A stretch of DNA of 64,000 nucleotides from Deltaproteobacteria bacterium UBA5205 (GCA_002412715.1 DHVP01000029.1:79222-143221), one strand, 5' to 3'. Numbered from the stretch's first letter, positions 35,009 to 44,089 are shown. Notes: a model not told the origin generated them from the letters alone. Numbers and translations: made by a program.

Positions 35009-36478
35009 ATGAGACTGCCTGCCCATAAAACAAAAATCGTCTGCACCATCGGCCCGGCCTCCCGTTCGGAGGCCGTCCTGGAACGGCTGATGCGAGTGGG
35101 CATGAATGTGGCGCGGCTCAACTTCGCCCACGGAACCCTGGACGGCCACAGGGATGACATTCGACGCATCCGTGCAGTGGCGGAAAAGCTCCAGCGCCAT
35201 TGCATGATCATGGCGGACCTTCCCGGACCCAAAATACGAATCGGCAGACTTCTTGAGGAGCCGCTTCTGCTGGAAACGGAGGATGAGGTTGTTTTGACCG
35301 TTAAAGACCTTGCGGGCACGGCCAATCGAATCCCGGTCGAATACAAGCAACTGCCTGAAAGCGTAACCCCTGGAAATCTGATTTTCCTCAATGACGGTTT
35401 CATCCAGCTTCAAGTGGAGAAGGTGTCGGGCGAGGAGGTTTTCTGCCGGACGGTCATCGGCGGCCCGCTTCTTTCCCACAAAGGGTTGAGTATCCCCGGG
35501 GTTAGAATCGTCGCAGACGCCGTTTCGGAAAGGGACCTGGAGTTCGTCGCCTTTGCCTTGCAAGAGGAAGTGGATGCCTTCGGTGTTTCTTTTGCTGAAA
35601 CAGGAGAGGACATCCTGAAAGTGAAACGGTTTGCGCAAGAAAAAGGGCAATCCGCGTATGTGGTCGCCAAGATCGAACGGGCCGAGGCTATTGAGAATTT
35701 AGACGGAATTCTTTCCGCGGCGGATGCGATCATGATTGCCCGGGGGGACCTGGGGGTTCAGATCCCTTTAGAGGATGTGCCTGCCGTTCAGAAAAAACTG
35801 ACCCACAAGGCAAATCTTTTGGGCCGTCCCGTGATCACGGCAACCCAGATGCTGGTCTCCATGACCGAGAACATCCGGCCTACCCGTGCCGAGGTGTCCG
35901 ATGTGGCCAATGCCATTCTGGACGGCACGGACGCGGTTATGCTGTCCGAAGAGACGGCTATCGGGCGATATCCTGTGGAAACAGTTGAAATGATCAGCAA
36001 GATCGCTATATCCGCCGAGCGGGAGAAAAAAGCCGTCCGGGCACTGGCCGATTTGCCCGCCTACTTCAGAACGGGCTCAGGTTCCGGCGACACCACCGTT
36101 GAGGATATCGTTTCCCTGAATGCGGTCGAATCCGCGAATGCCTTGAATGTGCGCTATATACTGACCCACGCGCAAAGCAAGGGCGCCCCATGCCTCATAT
36201 CCAGGTTCAGACCCGATTGCTGGATACTGTCACATGGCGGCGATGAGAAAACGAACAACCTCCTGGCCCTGTCGTACGGGGTTCATCCTGTTCACCTGGA
36301 TGGTGGTGAAACAACCGGCCTTTCCGACAAGGCCGTCCGGTGGCTGGTTACAGCCGGCGTGGTTGAAAAAGATGAAAACGTGATCTGGGTTGAGGATGAA
36401 TCGCCTGATGACAGCCTGGAAACCGTATCGGTGAAAGTCATCAAGGTGGGAACAAGGCACAAACAAAAAGTTGCATGA
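35009..36478 (+). CDS. pyk: Pyruvate kinase
   Basis: A 489-residue enzyme converting phosphoenolpyruvate and ADP to pyruvate and ATP. TKIVCTIGPASR at the start, NDGFIQLQV, the active-site stretch VAKIERAEAIENLD, MIARGDLGVQIP and ITATQMLVSM are all conserved. The C-terminal regulatory domain (about 360-489) is present. It lies 44 bp after the hydroxyacid dehydrogenase and probably forms an operon with it. Confidence 0.95.
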   Translation: MRLPAHKTKIVCTIGPASRSEAVLERLMRVGMNVARLNFAHGTLDGHRDDIRRIRAVAEKLQRHCMIMADLPGPKIRIGRLLEEPLLLETEDEVVLTVKDLAGTANRIPVEYKQLPESVTPGNLIFLNDGFIQLQVEKVSGEEVFCRTVIGGPLLSHKGLSIPGVRIVADAVSERDLEFVAFALQEEVDAFGVSFAETGEDILKVKRFAQEKGQSAYVVAKIERAEAIENLDGILSAADAIMIARGDLGVQIPLEDVPAVQKKLTHKANLLGRPVITATQMLVSMTENIRPTRAEVSDVANAILDGTDAVMLSEETAIGRYPVETVEMISKIAISAEREKKAVRALADLPAYFRTGSGSGDTTVEDIVSLNAVESANALNVRYILTHAQSKGAPCLISRFRPDCWILSHGGDEKTNNLLALSYGVHPVHLDGGETTGLSDKAVRWLVTAGVVEKDENVIWVEDESPDDSLETVSVKVIKVGTRHKQKVA

Positions 36479-36525
36479 GGAGGCGAAAGCCATGAGGAAG
36501 GGAACGGCTTCGGGGCTGCGTCACC

Positions 36526-36909
36526 ATGAAACAGGTGAAAGAGATTCCCAGAAAGGAGTGGCAAAGTAAGACGGCCGGAGAGATCGCCATCGGCTGTTCG
36601 CCGGAAAACAGCATTGATTTATAGGCCGATGCCATGGAGGCCCTGGCGCTCATGACCCGGACCGCTTCCAGCCGGCTCATGGTCACAGAGGGCAACCGGC
36701 TGGCAGGCATCATCAGTCTCAAAAAACCGATGATGGGTGATCCTTCCGGTCTGACCGACACCATGTGGGATATGGTTGTAAATGCGATGGGTGCATTTAT
36801 CATCAGCTTTATGGGATGGTGGTACCTGAAACGCAAAGGGACATTTTTTGTAAGAGATTGGATTCGAAAGTTTATTGGGAGGAATCCGAGAATGTTTAAT
36901 AATGGCTAA
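36526..36909 (+). pseudogene. Chimeric remnant: CBS-domain piece joined to a membrane-protein end
   Basis: Reading from ATG 36526 gives EIPRKEWQSKTAGEIAIGCS, then an in-frame TAG at 36622, then EALALMTRTASSRLMVTEGN and LAGIISLK: one CBS repeat of the kind found at the end of site-2-protease-like membrane peptidases. After about 36725 the frame continues into DTMWDMVVNAMGAFIISFMG plus a basic tail, which resembles the end of a YjdF/DUF2238-type membrane protein. Two unrelated gene ends are thus fused, and one carries a stop. Confidence 0.6.
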
Positions 36910-36932
36910 TTCCAATATGGAGGAGCTTTGTC

Positions 36933-39635
36933 ATGAGTCAATACAATCTGGAGCGCATTTTCAACCCGGGCCGGGTAGCGGTGGTGGGGGCGAGTGAAAA
37001 AACCGGCAGCATCGGCAACGCGCTGATGAAAAACCTACTCGAAGGTGGGTTCCTGGAAACCCTGCAGCCCGTGAACCCGAAGTACAAAACCCTGCATGGA
37101 TTGGCTACATTCAAATCCATCCGCGATCTGGAACCGGGAGTGGATCTGGCAATCATCGCCACGCCCATTCATACGGTCCCCGATATCGTGCAGGAATGCG
37201 TCGAAAACAAGGTGGCGGGCGCCATTGTGATTGCGGCCGGCGGAAAGGAGATCGGCAAAGCGGGGAGGGAAATCGAGGCGCGGATCCGCGCCACGGCCTA
37301 TGACGGCGGGCTTCGTATCGTGGGGCCCAATTGTCTGGGCATCATCCGGCCTGGCGGGAACCTCAATGCCAGCTTCGCCTCCGAGATGCCCGATGCCGGG
37401 GATCTGGCCTTTGTCTCCCAGAGCGGGGCCATCTGCACAGCCATTTTGGACCTGGCACTCAAGGAGCATATCGGTTTCAGTCATTTTGTCAGCATCGGCT
37501 CCATGCTGGACGTGGATTTCGGCGATCTCATCGATTATCTTGGGAATGATCCATCGGCCAAAAGCATTCTGCTGTATATCGAAAGCCTGACGAATTTCCG
37601 CAAGTTCATGAGCGCCGCCCGCTCGGTCTCCCGGATCAAACCCATTATCGTCCTGAAAGCCGGCCGAAGCGAGGCCGGCGCCAGGGCCGCCGCTTCTCAC
37701 ACCGGGGCCATGGCCGGAGAGGATGCGGTGTATGACGCCGCCTTCAAGCGCGCCGGCATCGTGCGTGTGGAAACGATTCAGGATCTGTTCGACTGCGCCG
37801 AGCTGATGGCCAAACAACCCCGGCCCCGCGGGCCCCGTCTGGCCATCGTCACCAATGCCGGCGGCCCCGGCGTGATGGCCACGGACACCCTGGCACGCAA
37901 TGGTCTGGAACCGGCACCCCTCGACCCTGAAACCCTGCAGAAGCTCGATGCCTTCCTGCCGCCCTTCTGGAGCCGCGGCAACCCCATCGACATCCTCGGA
38001 GATGCCTCTCCGGAACGTTTCCGGCAAACGCTGGAAGTCTGTTTCGACGGAAAGGGTATGGACGGCGTTTGTGTGATTCTGGCGCCCCAAGCCCTCACAG
38101 AGCCCGTTGTGGTGGCCGAAACCCTGGCAGACATGATGAAAGCCCGCCGGTATCCCGTATTTGCCTGCTGGATGGGCGGCAAAAGCATCGAAGTCGCCTT
38201 AACAATCCTTAATAAAGCGGGCATCCCCACCTATAATACACCGGAACGGGCGATCCAGGCCTTTTTGTACATGGTTGAATATGCCCGCAACATGGAAACC
38301 CTTCTGGAAATCCCCCCCAAACTGACCCGCGACATCGCGGTTGATTCCCAAAAAGCCGGGCAACTGCTGACCCGTGCGACGCCAGATCAGTTCATGACCG
38401 AATCGGACGCCAGGAATGTTCTTTCGGCTTACGGTCTTCCCGTGATCCGGACGGAAACGGCCCGAACCGAAGACGACGCGAGCCGCCTGGGACGGGACAT
38501 GGGATATCCCCTCGTCATGAAGCTTCTTTCCCCGGATATCTCACACAAAACCGAGGCCGGCGGCGTCCGCCTGGACTTGCGTTCTGATGTGGATGTCCGT
38601 GCGGCATTTACTGGAATTGTGGAGTCCGCGCGCCAGTACAAACCCGATGCGCGGATCGAGGGAGTCACCCTGCAGCCGTTTTTCGCAAACCCGGATTACG
38701 AAATTCTACTGGGCGCCAAACGGGATATCCATTTCGGACCGGTCATCCTTTTCGGATTGGGCGGCATCTTTACGGAAGTCCTCAAAGACAGGGCATTGGC
38801 ACTTCCCCCCCTGAACCGGCTGCTGGCCCGGCGCATGATGCAGCAGACCCGGGCCTGGACCCTGCTTCAAGGTTACCGGAACCGCCCCCCGGCGGACATG
38901 GAACGCCTCGAAGAGATGATCATCCGGCTCTCCCAAATGCTGATCGATTTTCCGCAGATCGCCGAGTTGGACATGAACCCCGTTATGATCAAGGACGGAA
39001 AGCCTGTGGCCGTGGATGCCCGTATCGTCATTTCGGAGCCGGCACGCCCTTACCCGCTGCACCTGGTCATCAGCCCGTATCCGGCAGAGGATGAGAGCCA
39101 CCTCGTCACCGAAGAAGGTGCCCGGTTGCTTGTCCGTCCTGTCCGCCCGGAGGATGCGCCACTTTTTCAGCGTTTTTTCAAGGTGTTGTCGCCAGAAACC
39201 ATCTATTACCGCTTCTTTAGCCATGTCAAGGGATTGAACCCTCAAATGCTGGCCCGGCTCACTCAAATCGATTACGACCGGGAAATCACGCTGGTGGCCC
39301 TGGATGAGGATTCCGGCAACGAGCGGATACTGGGGGTGGCCAGGATCATGGGTGATCCGGACGGCAGGCACGGGGAGTTTGCTGTTGTGGTCGGCGATTC
39401 TTCACATGGAAAAGGAATTGGTTCGAACCTGCTTGGGAAATGTCTGGAGATCGCAGAAAAGCGAGGTTTTCAAAAAGTTTACGGCTTTGTTTTGCGTGAA
39501 AACGAAAGCATGCTGGCTCTGGGGAAAAAACTGGGCTTTCAGGTGAAAACACAACCTGATGCCCAAGAATTAGAACTGGTCATCACATTGGCATCTCTTA
39601 AAGGAGGTCTTTCGCGTGCAAGGCAGCAACCATGA
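36933..39635 (+). CDS. ADP-forming acyl-CoA synthetase fused to a GNAT acetyltransferase
   Basis: A 900-residue cytoplasmic protein. Order: CoA-binding Rossmann domain (about 1-130), two ligase-CoA domains (about 140-460), an ATP-grasp domain (about 490-705) and a GNAT domain (about 725-890, with GDSSHGKGIGSNLLGKCLE for acetyl-CoA binding). SHTGAMAGED puts a His at about 256, aligned with the phospho-histidine of succinyl-CoA synthetase and Pyrococcus ACD, so the synthetase half looks active, unlike protein acetyltransferases of the Pat/YfiQ type, in which I recall it is lost. It likely interconverts acyl-CoA + ADP + Pi with acid + ATP. It overlaps the next gene by 20 bp. Confidence 0.9.
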   Translation: MSQYNLERIFNPGRVAVVGASEKTGSIGNALMKNLLEGGFLETLQPVNPKYKTLHGLATFKSIRDLEPGVDLAIIATPIHTVPDIVQECVENKVAGAIVIAAGGKEIGKAGREIEARIRATAYDGGLRIVGPNCLGIIRPGGNLNASFASEMPDAGDLAFVSQSGAICTAILDLALKEHIGFSHFVSIGSMLDVDFGDLIDYLGNDPSAKSILLYIESLTNFRKFMSAARSVSRIKPIIVLKAGRSEAGARAAASHTGAMAGEDAVYDAAFKRAGIVRVETIQDLFDCAELMAKQPRPRGPRLAIVTNAGGPGVMATDTLARNGLEPAPLDPETLQKLDAFLPPFWSRGNPIDILGDASPERFRQTLEVCFDGKGMDGVCVILAPQALTEPVVVAETLADMMKARRYPVFACWMGGKSIEVALTILNKAGIPTYNTPERAIQAFLYMVEYARNMETLLEIPPKLTRDIAVDSQKAGQLLTRATPDQFMTESDARNVLSAYGLPVIRTETARTEDDASRLGRDMGYPLVMKLLSPDISHKTEAGGVRLDLRSDVDVRAAFTGIVESARQYKPDARIEGVTLQPFFANPDYEILLGAKRDIHFGPVILFGLGGIFTEVLKDRALALPPLNRLLARRMMQQTRAWTLLQGYRNRPPADMERLEEMIIRLSQMLIDFPQIAELDMNPVMIKDGKPVAVDARIVISEPARPYPLHLVISPYPAEDESHLVTEEGARLLVRPVRPEDAPLFQRFFKVLSPETIYYRFFSHVKGLNPQMLARLTQIDYDREITLVALDEDSGNERILGVARIMGDPDGRHGEFAVVVGDSSHGKGIGSNLLGKCLEIAEKRGFQKVYGFVLRENESMLALGKKLGFQVKTQPDAQELELVITLASLKGGLSRARQQP

Positions 39636-41505
39636 ACTCAAAGTATTGATGCTGGATACCGCTACCGGCTTTTATCGCATGCAGCGCTACCGTGTCGGCG
39701 ATTTTTTCGGCCCCGTGGACCTGGGGATTCATCTGGCCTTCAAGCACAACGCCCTGACCATCGGCGCCGGACTTTTGGCCGGCTCTGTTTTACCCGGATC
39801 TAACCGGCTGATATTTGCGGGCATTTCTCCATGCTGGCACGGTTTTTATGTCTCTTCCATGGGCGGAGCGGCCCTGGTTTTTGACAACCTCGGCATCAAC
39901 ATGCTCAGCCTGGTCGGCAAAGCCCCGCATCCTTCGCTTTTGTACCTGAACCGTAACCACGGCGAAGAAATCAAAGTGGAACTGATTCAAGTCGTACCCG
40001 AACAAATCTGGGAATCCGGCCGCCAAGGGGTGTATGCCGTAATGGAAGCTGCCATCCGGATGTTCGGTCCGAGGTATGAAAAGGATCCCCGGGTGCTGGC
40101 CGTCGGTCCGGCCGCCTGCTTTACCGATTTCGGCGCCGTCGGGTCCGCTCCGGTGAAAAAGGGGCAACTGACCCACGTCGATACTTGGGCTGGACGGGGA
40201 GGCTTCGGCAGCAAGTTGTTTCAGGAGCATGGCCTTTTGGGTATCATCTACGGCGGGACCCATATCGACGATGATTTTCGGGATCGATCCGTGGCGGACC
40301 AATGGTTCCAGGACAAATTCAACCAACGGATGGCAGCCAAGGACATGGAGGTCACCACCAAGTACCGTTACGACTTGAAATTCAATACGGGCGGCACGTT
40401 TGGTGCCAATTACGCCGCTATGGATGGTGATATTCTGGCGTTTAACTACCGCACCATCTACTGGAGCCATGAGGCGCGTAGAGATCTTCACGAACGTTTT
40501 ATCCTGAATCATTACCTCAAACAGTTCAACGAAGAGACCATACAAACCAAGCAGCAGCGCACTTGCGGCGAGCCGTGCGCGGCGGTTTGCAAGAAAATGC
40601 ACGGCATCTATAAAAAAGACTACGAACCCTACCAATCCATGGGGCCGCTGTGCGGTATCTTCGATCAGCGGGCCGCCGAACAACTCAACCATCATGCCGA
40701 CCGCCTGGGTTTCGATGCCGTTTCCGTCGGTGGGACCCTTGCCTGGCTCATGGATTGCCTGGATGATGGGCTGATCGCGCCCGCAGCGTTGGGTGTAAAT
40801 CAAAAGCCCAGGTGGGAGATGTCGACGTTTGATGTGGTGGGCGATTCCATGCACAATGCCGAACTGGGCATGGCGCTTCTGAATCAGATGATTCTTCCCG
40901 ACGGGAAAATAGTGCTTCAATTCGGCGTTCGCAAATTTGCGCGCCGGTTATCGCGGGAAAAAGGCCGGCAGGTGCTTGACCGGTTTGTATACAATGCCTT
41001 TGCCCGCCAGGGCTGGATGGTTCCCAACCAGTATTGGACCCCCGGCGCCTATGCGCCGATGGCCATCACCGGGAAATATTACATGTATTACGGCCGGGAT
41101 TTCCTGCCGCCCCGGGAATTGGGAAGAGAGAGTGCCCAACGCATGCTGAAGGAATTGATGCTGGACAACCTCGGGATCTGCCGCTTTCACAGGGCCTGGG
41201 CGGAAACGCTGATTCCCGATATCGTGGGAGACCTCTTTGGGGAAAAGGATGCATTCCTGAGTTCATTACACATGACCGCCAGCCGCATCACCAGCCGGAA
41301 TGCATCGGTGTTCTGGGAGTCGGAACGCAACATGGACATGGTGTTTGAATTCTTGAAAAACAAAAAACGGATCGACGGGGTCAGCCACCCTGAACTGGAC
41401 CACTGGGTCGAGTTTTTTACACGCGATAAGCATGCCGCCTCCTACGAATTCTGGTATGACATGCACAAAGGCATCCATGAAATGCTTCGGGAATATCCTG
41501 TGTGA
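39616..41505 (+). CDS. Aldehyde:ferredoxin oxidoreductase family protein (W/Mo-pterin, 4Fe-4S)
   Basis: A 629-residue cytoplasmic protein of AOR length. TWAGRGGFGSKLFQEHGLLG near residue 190 matches the pterin-binding region, and QQRTCGEPCAAVC (Cys 317, 321, 325) with the distant Cys522 in DNLGICRF supply four cluster ligands. The first spacing is C-x3-C instead of the usual C-x2-C. AORs convert aldehydes to acids with ferredoxin, or the reverse. Coupling to an ADP-forming acyl-CoA synthetase suggests acid, aldehyde and acyl-CoA interconversion. GTG 39616 has AGGAGG 8 nt upstream. Confidence 0.85.
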   Translation: MQGSNHELKVLMLDTATGFYRMQRYRVGDFFGPVDLGIHLAFKHNALTIGAGLLAGSVLPGSNRLIFAGISPCWHGFYVSSMGGAALVFDNLGINMLSLVGKAPHPSLLYLNRNHGEEIKVELIQVVPEQIWESGRQGVYAVMEAAIRMFGPRYEKDPRVLAVGPAACFTDFGAVGSAPVKKGQLTHVDTWAGRGGFGSKLFQEHGLLGIIYGGTHIDDDFRDRSVADQWFQDKFNQRMAAKDMEVTTKYRYDLKFNTGGTFGANYAAMDGDILAFNYRTIYWSHEARRDLHERFILNHYLKQFNEETIQTKQQRTCGEPCAAVCKKMHGIYKKDYEPYQSMGPLCGIFDQRAAEQLNHHADRLGFDAVSVGGTLAWLMDCLDDGLIAPAALGVNQKPRWEMSTFDVVGDSMHNAELGMALLNQMILPDGKIVLQFGVRKFARRLSREKGRQVLDRFVYNAFARQGWMVPNQYWTPGAYAPMAITGKYYMYYGRDFLPPRELGRESAQRMLKELMLDNLGICRFHRAWAETLIPDIVGDLFGEKDAFLSSLHMTASRITSRNASVFWESERNMDMVFEFLKNKKRIDGVSHPELDHWVEFFTRDKHAASYEFWYDMHKGIHEMLREYPV

Positions 41506-41665
41506 CGAGATATTTTCCGGAAACTACGGTAAGCTGATTTATAAGAGGTAACTTCTTGCGGATATTTCATTATCCTCAAGCAACCTGTTCCCTCGGTCCG
41601 GATTTGTTTCAACAATGTCGAGGAGATGAGAGATACAAGACAGGCGGGAGGTTATCGCACTGCAC

Positions 41666-41851
41666 ATGGCGCTTCTTACCCCCATCATGACTGCGGGCAC
41701 CATAGGACTTTTCTGGTATTCTAAGGAAAGCGGTGGTCTGGATTATGGCCGGACCATCGCCTTCACCACTTTGGCGGCCTTTCAATGGTTCCAGGCCTTT
41801 AACGCACGGTCCGCTCACCGCTCGGTGTTTTCCGTGGGACCGTTAAGCAAT
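41666..41851 (+). pseudogene. C-terminal fragment of a cation-transporting P-type ATPase
   Basis: Sixty-two residues, including GTIGLFWYSKESGGLDYGRT and IAFTTLAAFQWFQAFNARSA then HRSVFSVGPLSN, match the last transmembrane part of Ca2+/cation P-type ATPases. The rest of the gene (over 800 residues) is missing, and the reading frame runs on into unrelated sequence. It abuts a GAPDH fragment on the opposite strand within about 7 bp. Confidence 0.65.
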
Positions 41852-41858
41852 TGGAAAG

Positions 41859-41999
41859 CCCGTCTACCTGTATGGTCGATTTCTCGCAAGAGACCTTTGG
41901 GGAATACCAGCCGTGCACGGAGTCATACTTGAGGAGGTAGGCCAGATCTTCGATGTTGTTCAAATCGTTGATCCCCACCACCCGGAAATCCTCCCTTTG
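41859..41999 (-). pseudogene. Internal fragment of glyceraldehyde-3-phosphate dehydrogenase
   Basis: On the minus strand the frame reads DFRVVGINDLNNIEDLAYLL then KYDSVHGWYSPKV and IQVDG, the classic end of the first Rossmann region of GAPDH (KYDSVHG is near-invariant). The NAD-loop start and everything after about residue 80 are gone. It is a remnant lying head to tail with the ATPase fragment. Confidence 0.7.
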
Positions 42000-42640
42000 C
42001 GCCGGAGGGGGAGATCAGGGCAGAGGGGTCTTAGAAACACTCCATTATACGGTGGTGATTTTCTCGCTGGATGACATAGATTCCTATCCCTGTAAAAGAC
42101 GACACACTCATACACGAAAGCGCTACAAAAGTAGTTGGTTCTGCGACAGACAGGAGAAAGTATCTTCTGTATCCTAGTGATAACAGAAGATTTGCCAAGT
42201 AAGGAGAGAAATATAAACCCAAAATTCAAAATATTATACGCATGCTTATCAAGAATAGATTTTATTTTGACTTGCCTCTGATGGAAAGATACGAATCGGG
42301 GGATATTCTCTTGGCCGGGTATACTCTAAGTCTATGAATTTAGGATGGAAAACGACGGCGACCATGGTTGCCGTCGTTGTGGCCTAACCATCATTAGATT
42401 ATGGATATCATCATGGGTTCCCCTCAACTCCCGAATAAGTTGGTCCAATAACAGGAGAAGAGTGCCACAAGCATGATAAGAGGTTGACTACAAAACCCTG
42501 CGCACGTTTGGTATGATTTAATCAAGAGGGCTTTTGCTCTCAAGCAGTGATCTTCGGCAATACTTGGTTGATCTCAACCGGGGCTTTTTCTGGGTACGAC
42601 GGTATCTGTCTGGGGACAGTCTGGGGACACAAAAATAGGC
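42000..42640. other. Gene-free, A+T-richer stretch before tRNA-Ala
   Basis: No supported gene. The base composition is lower in G+C than on either side. The last 100 bp lead into the tRNA 3' end, a usual place for integrated elements to end, but no integrase gene is readable. Confidence 0.5.
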
Positions 42641-42643
42641 AAC

Positions 42644-42680
42644 AAAAAAACCCACAAGTTATTGATATTGCGGGTTTTTA
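42644..42680 (-). terminator. Terminator of tRNA-Ala
   Basis: AAAAACCC (42646-42653) and GGGTTTTT (42672-42679) form a stem directly downstream of the tRNA on the minus strand, with a U-run. Confidence 0.7.
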
Positions 42681-42682
42681 AT

Positions 42683-42758
42683 TGGTGGAGCTGAAGGGGA
42701 TCGAACCCTCGACCTCTTGACTGCCAGTCAAGCACTCTCCCAGCTGAGCTACAGCCCC
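42683..42758 (-). tRNA. tRNA-Ala (GGC)
   Basis: A 76-nt cloverleaf: acceptor GGGGCTG pairing with CAGCTCC, D-arm GCTC-AGCTGGGA-GAG, anticodon arm CTTGA-CTGGCAG-TCAAG with anticodon GGC, and T-arm GAGGGTTCGATCCCC. The 3' CCA is encoded. The mosaic accessory region lies on the 3' side of this gene, the usual side for integration. Confidence 0.95.
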
Positions 42759-42769
42759 GTTAGGTTAGT

Positions 42770-42798
42770 GTTATAACAGCCCGAGGCTGAATTGTCAA
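42770..42798 (-). promoter_or_regulatory. Sigma-70 promoter of tRNA-Ala
   Basis: On the minus strand: TTGACA (42798-42793), a 17-bp spacer and TATAAC (42775-42770), ending 12 bp before the tRNA 5' end. A textbook stable-RNA promoter. Confidence 0.8.
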
Positions 42799-42852
42799 TG
42801 GCAATTGCGCCGTGCGAAGTATCCCTTAGAAGTTGCAAAGGACGGGAAAAGT

Positions 42853-42873
42853 TATTACCATGTGAGGGTAATA
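42853..42873. promoter_or_regulatory. Operator-like inverted repeat before the nitroreductase gene
   Basis: TATTACC and GGTAATA, 7-bp arms separated by 7 bp, centred 36 bp before the ATG at 42899. The position fits a repressor site. The regulator is unknown. Confidence 0.4.
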
Positions 42874-42898
42874 TTGATATCGTTCGGGGAGGTGCTCT

Positions 42899-43564
42899 AT
42901 GAAATCAACAGTCTATTTGTTGGTCGCCGTTTGTTTTCTTTTCATGTCGGTGAGCGCGGGTAATAGTCAGAGCGCGGCATCGGGGGCTCAGATAAAGCTG
43001 CCGGAACCGAAGTATGACGGGGCTGTATCCGTGGAAAAGGCTTTGAAGGAAAGGCGGTCGGTGAGGGTTTACAAAGAGGCCCCTCTGACCATGGCCGAGG
43101 TTTCCCAGATACTCTTTGCGGCGCAGGGCGTAACGGAGCCCGGCCGGGGGCTTCGGACCGCTCCCTCGGCCCGCGCGCAGTATTTTCTCACCGTCTATCT
43201 TTTTGCCGGGAACGTAACGGGCCTCAAGCCGGGGATGTATCGCTATGTTCCTACGAGCCACGCCCTTGCGGTGGTTGCTGAAGGGGATATCAAAGGCAAA
43301 CTGTACAAGGCGGCCGGCCAATCGCCGATACAGAAGGCACCGGCGGTGCTTCTCATAGCAGGGGCGCAGGACAAGGCGGCGGCTAACACGAACTGGATGT
43401 ATCTCGAGGCGGGCCATGCGGCGCAGAATGTGTACCTGCAGGGTGTGTCGCTTGGTCTTGGAACCGTTGTCATGGCGGGATTCGATGCTGAAGCGGTGGG
43501 CAAGGCGGTAAGCATGCCGGCGAATGAAAAGACCCTTTATATAATGCCTGTAGGGAAGAAATAG
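42899..43564 (+). CDS. Exported nitroreductase-family protein (SagB type)
   Basis: A 221-residue protein with a signal peptide (VYLLVAVCFLFMSVSAG) followed by a nitroreductase fold: ALKERRSVRVYKEAPLT, VSQILFAAQGVTEPGRGLRT, PSARAQYFLTVYL and WMYLEAGHAAQNVYLQGVSL. This is the SagB/ThcOx-like group, which binds FMN. Export by Sec of an FMN protein is unusual but is seen in this subgroup. The start has GGGGAGG upstream. The substrate is unknown. Confidence 0.85.
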   Translation: MKSTVYLLVAVCFLFMSVSAGNSQSAASGAQIKLPEPKYDGAVSVEKALKERRSVRVYKEAPLTMAEVSQILFAAQGVTEPGRGLRTAPSARAQYFLTVYLFAGNVTGLKPGMYRYVPTSHALAVVAEGDIKGKLYKAAGQSPIQKAPAVLLIAGAQDKAAANTNWMYLEAGHAAQNVYLQGVSLGLGTVVMAGFDAEAVGKAVSMPANEKTLYIMPVGKK

Positions 43565-43624
43565 ATTATAATGTAATCCCGGCGGCGATGCGTTCGGGGA
43601 ATCCAAAAAAAAGAAGGGGTATAA

Positions 43625-44089
43625 ATGCTGCTTTATCTCGTGCGCCATGGTGAGGCGAAGCGGGAGGATGAAGATCCCGAGCGGGGCCTCACCGACAACG
43701 GGCTGAGGAGCGCCCGCAGGATGGGCGAATTCCTGTCATTTATGGATACGCAGTTTGACGTCATGATCCACAGCACGAAGAAGAGGGCGGCCCAAACGGC
43801 CCAGGTCTTCACCGAGTCCATCAGACCGAAAAAAGGTATCGGTGAGGAACAGGGCCTCGCACCCAATGACGACCCGGCGCCGTGGGTGGAACGGATCAAT
43901 GCCATGGATGAAGATACGGCCGTTGTCGGCCACCTTCCTTTTCTTGACAGGCTCCTGGGGCTTCTCGTTCTTGGTGATGCCGACAAAAGAATTGTCGATT
44001 TCAAGGCTGCCGGAGCCATATGCCTGAAACCGGCGGGCAACGGCAGGTGGCTCATCGTCTGGGCCCTCGGCCCGGAGGTCATATGGTGA
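43625..44089 (+). CDS. sixA: Phosphohistidine phosphatase
   Basis: A 154-residue histidine-phosphatase-fold protein. YLVRHGEAKREDEDPERGLT gives the catalytic His8 and the SixA-type E/D-rich loop, and the second catalytic His is in VVGHLPFLDRL. SixA removes phosphate from His residues of phosphotransfer domains. Its end overlaps the rmuC start region. Confidence 0.88.
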   Translation: MLLYLVRHGEAKREDEDPERGLTDNGLRSARRMGEFLSFMDTQFDVMIHSTKKRAAQTAQVFTESIRPKKGIGEEQGLAPNDDPAPWVERINAMDEDTAVVGHLPFLDRLLGLLVLGDADKRIVDFKAAGAICLKPAGNGRWLIVWALGPEVIW

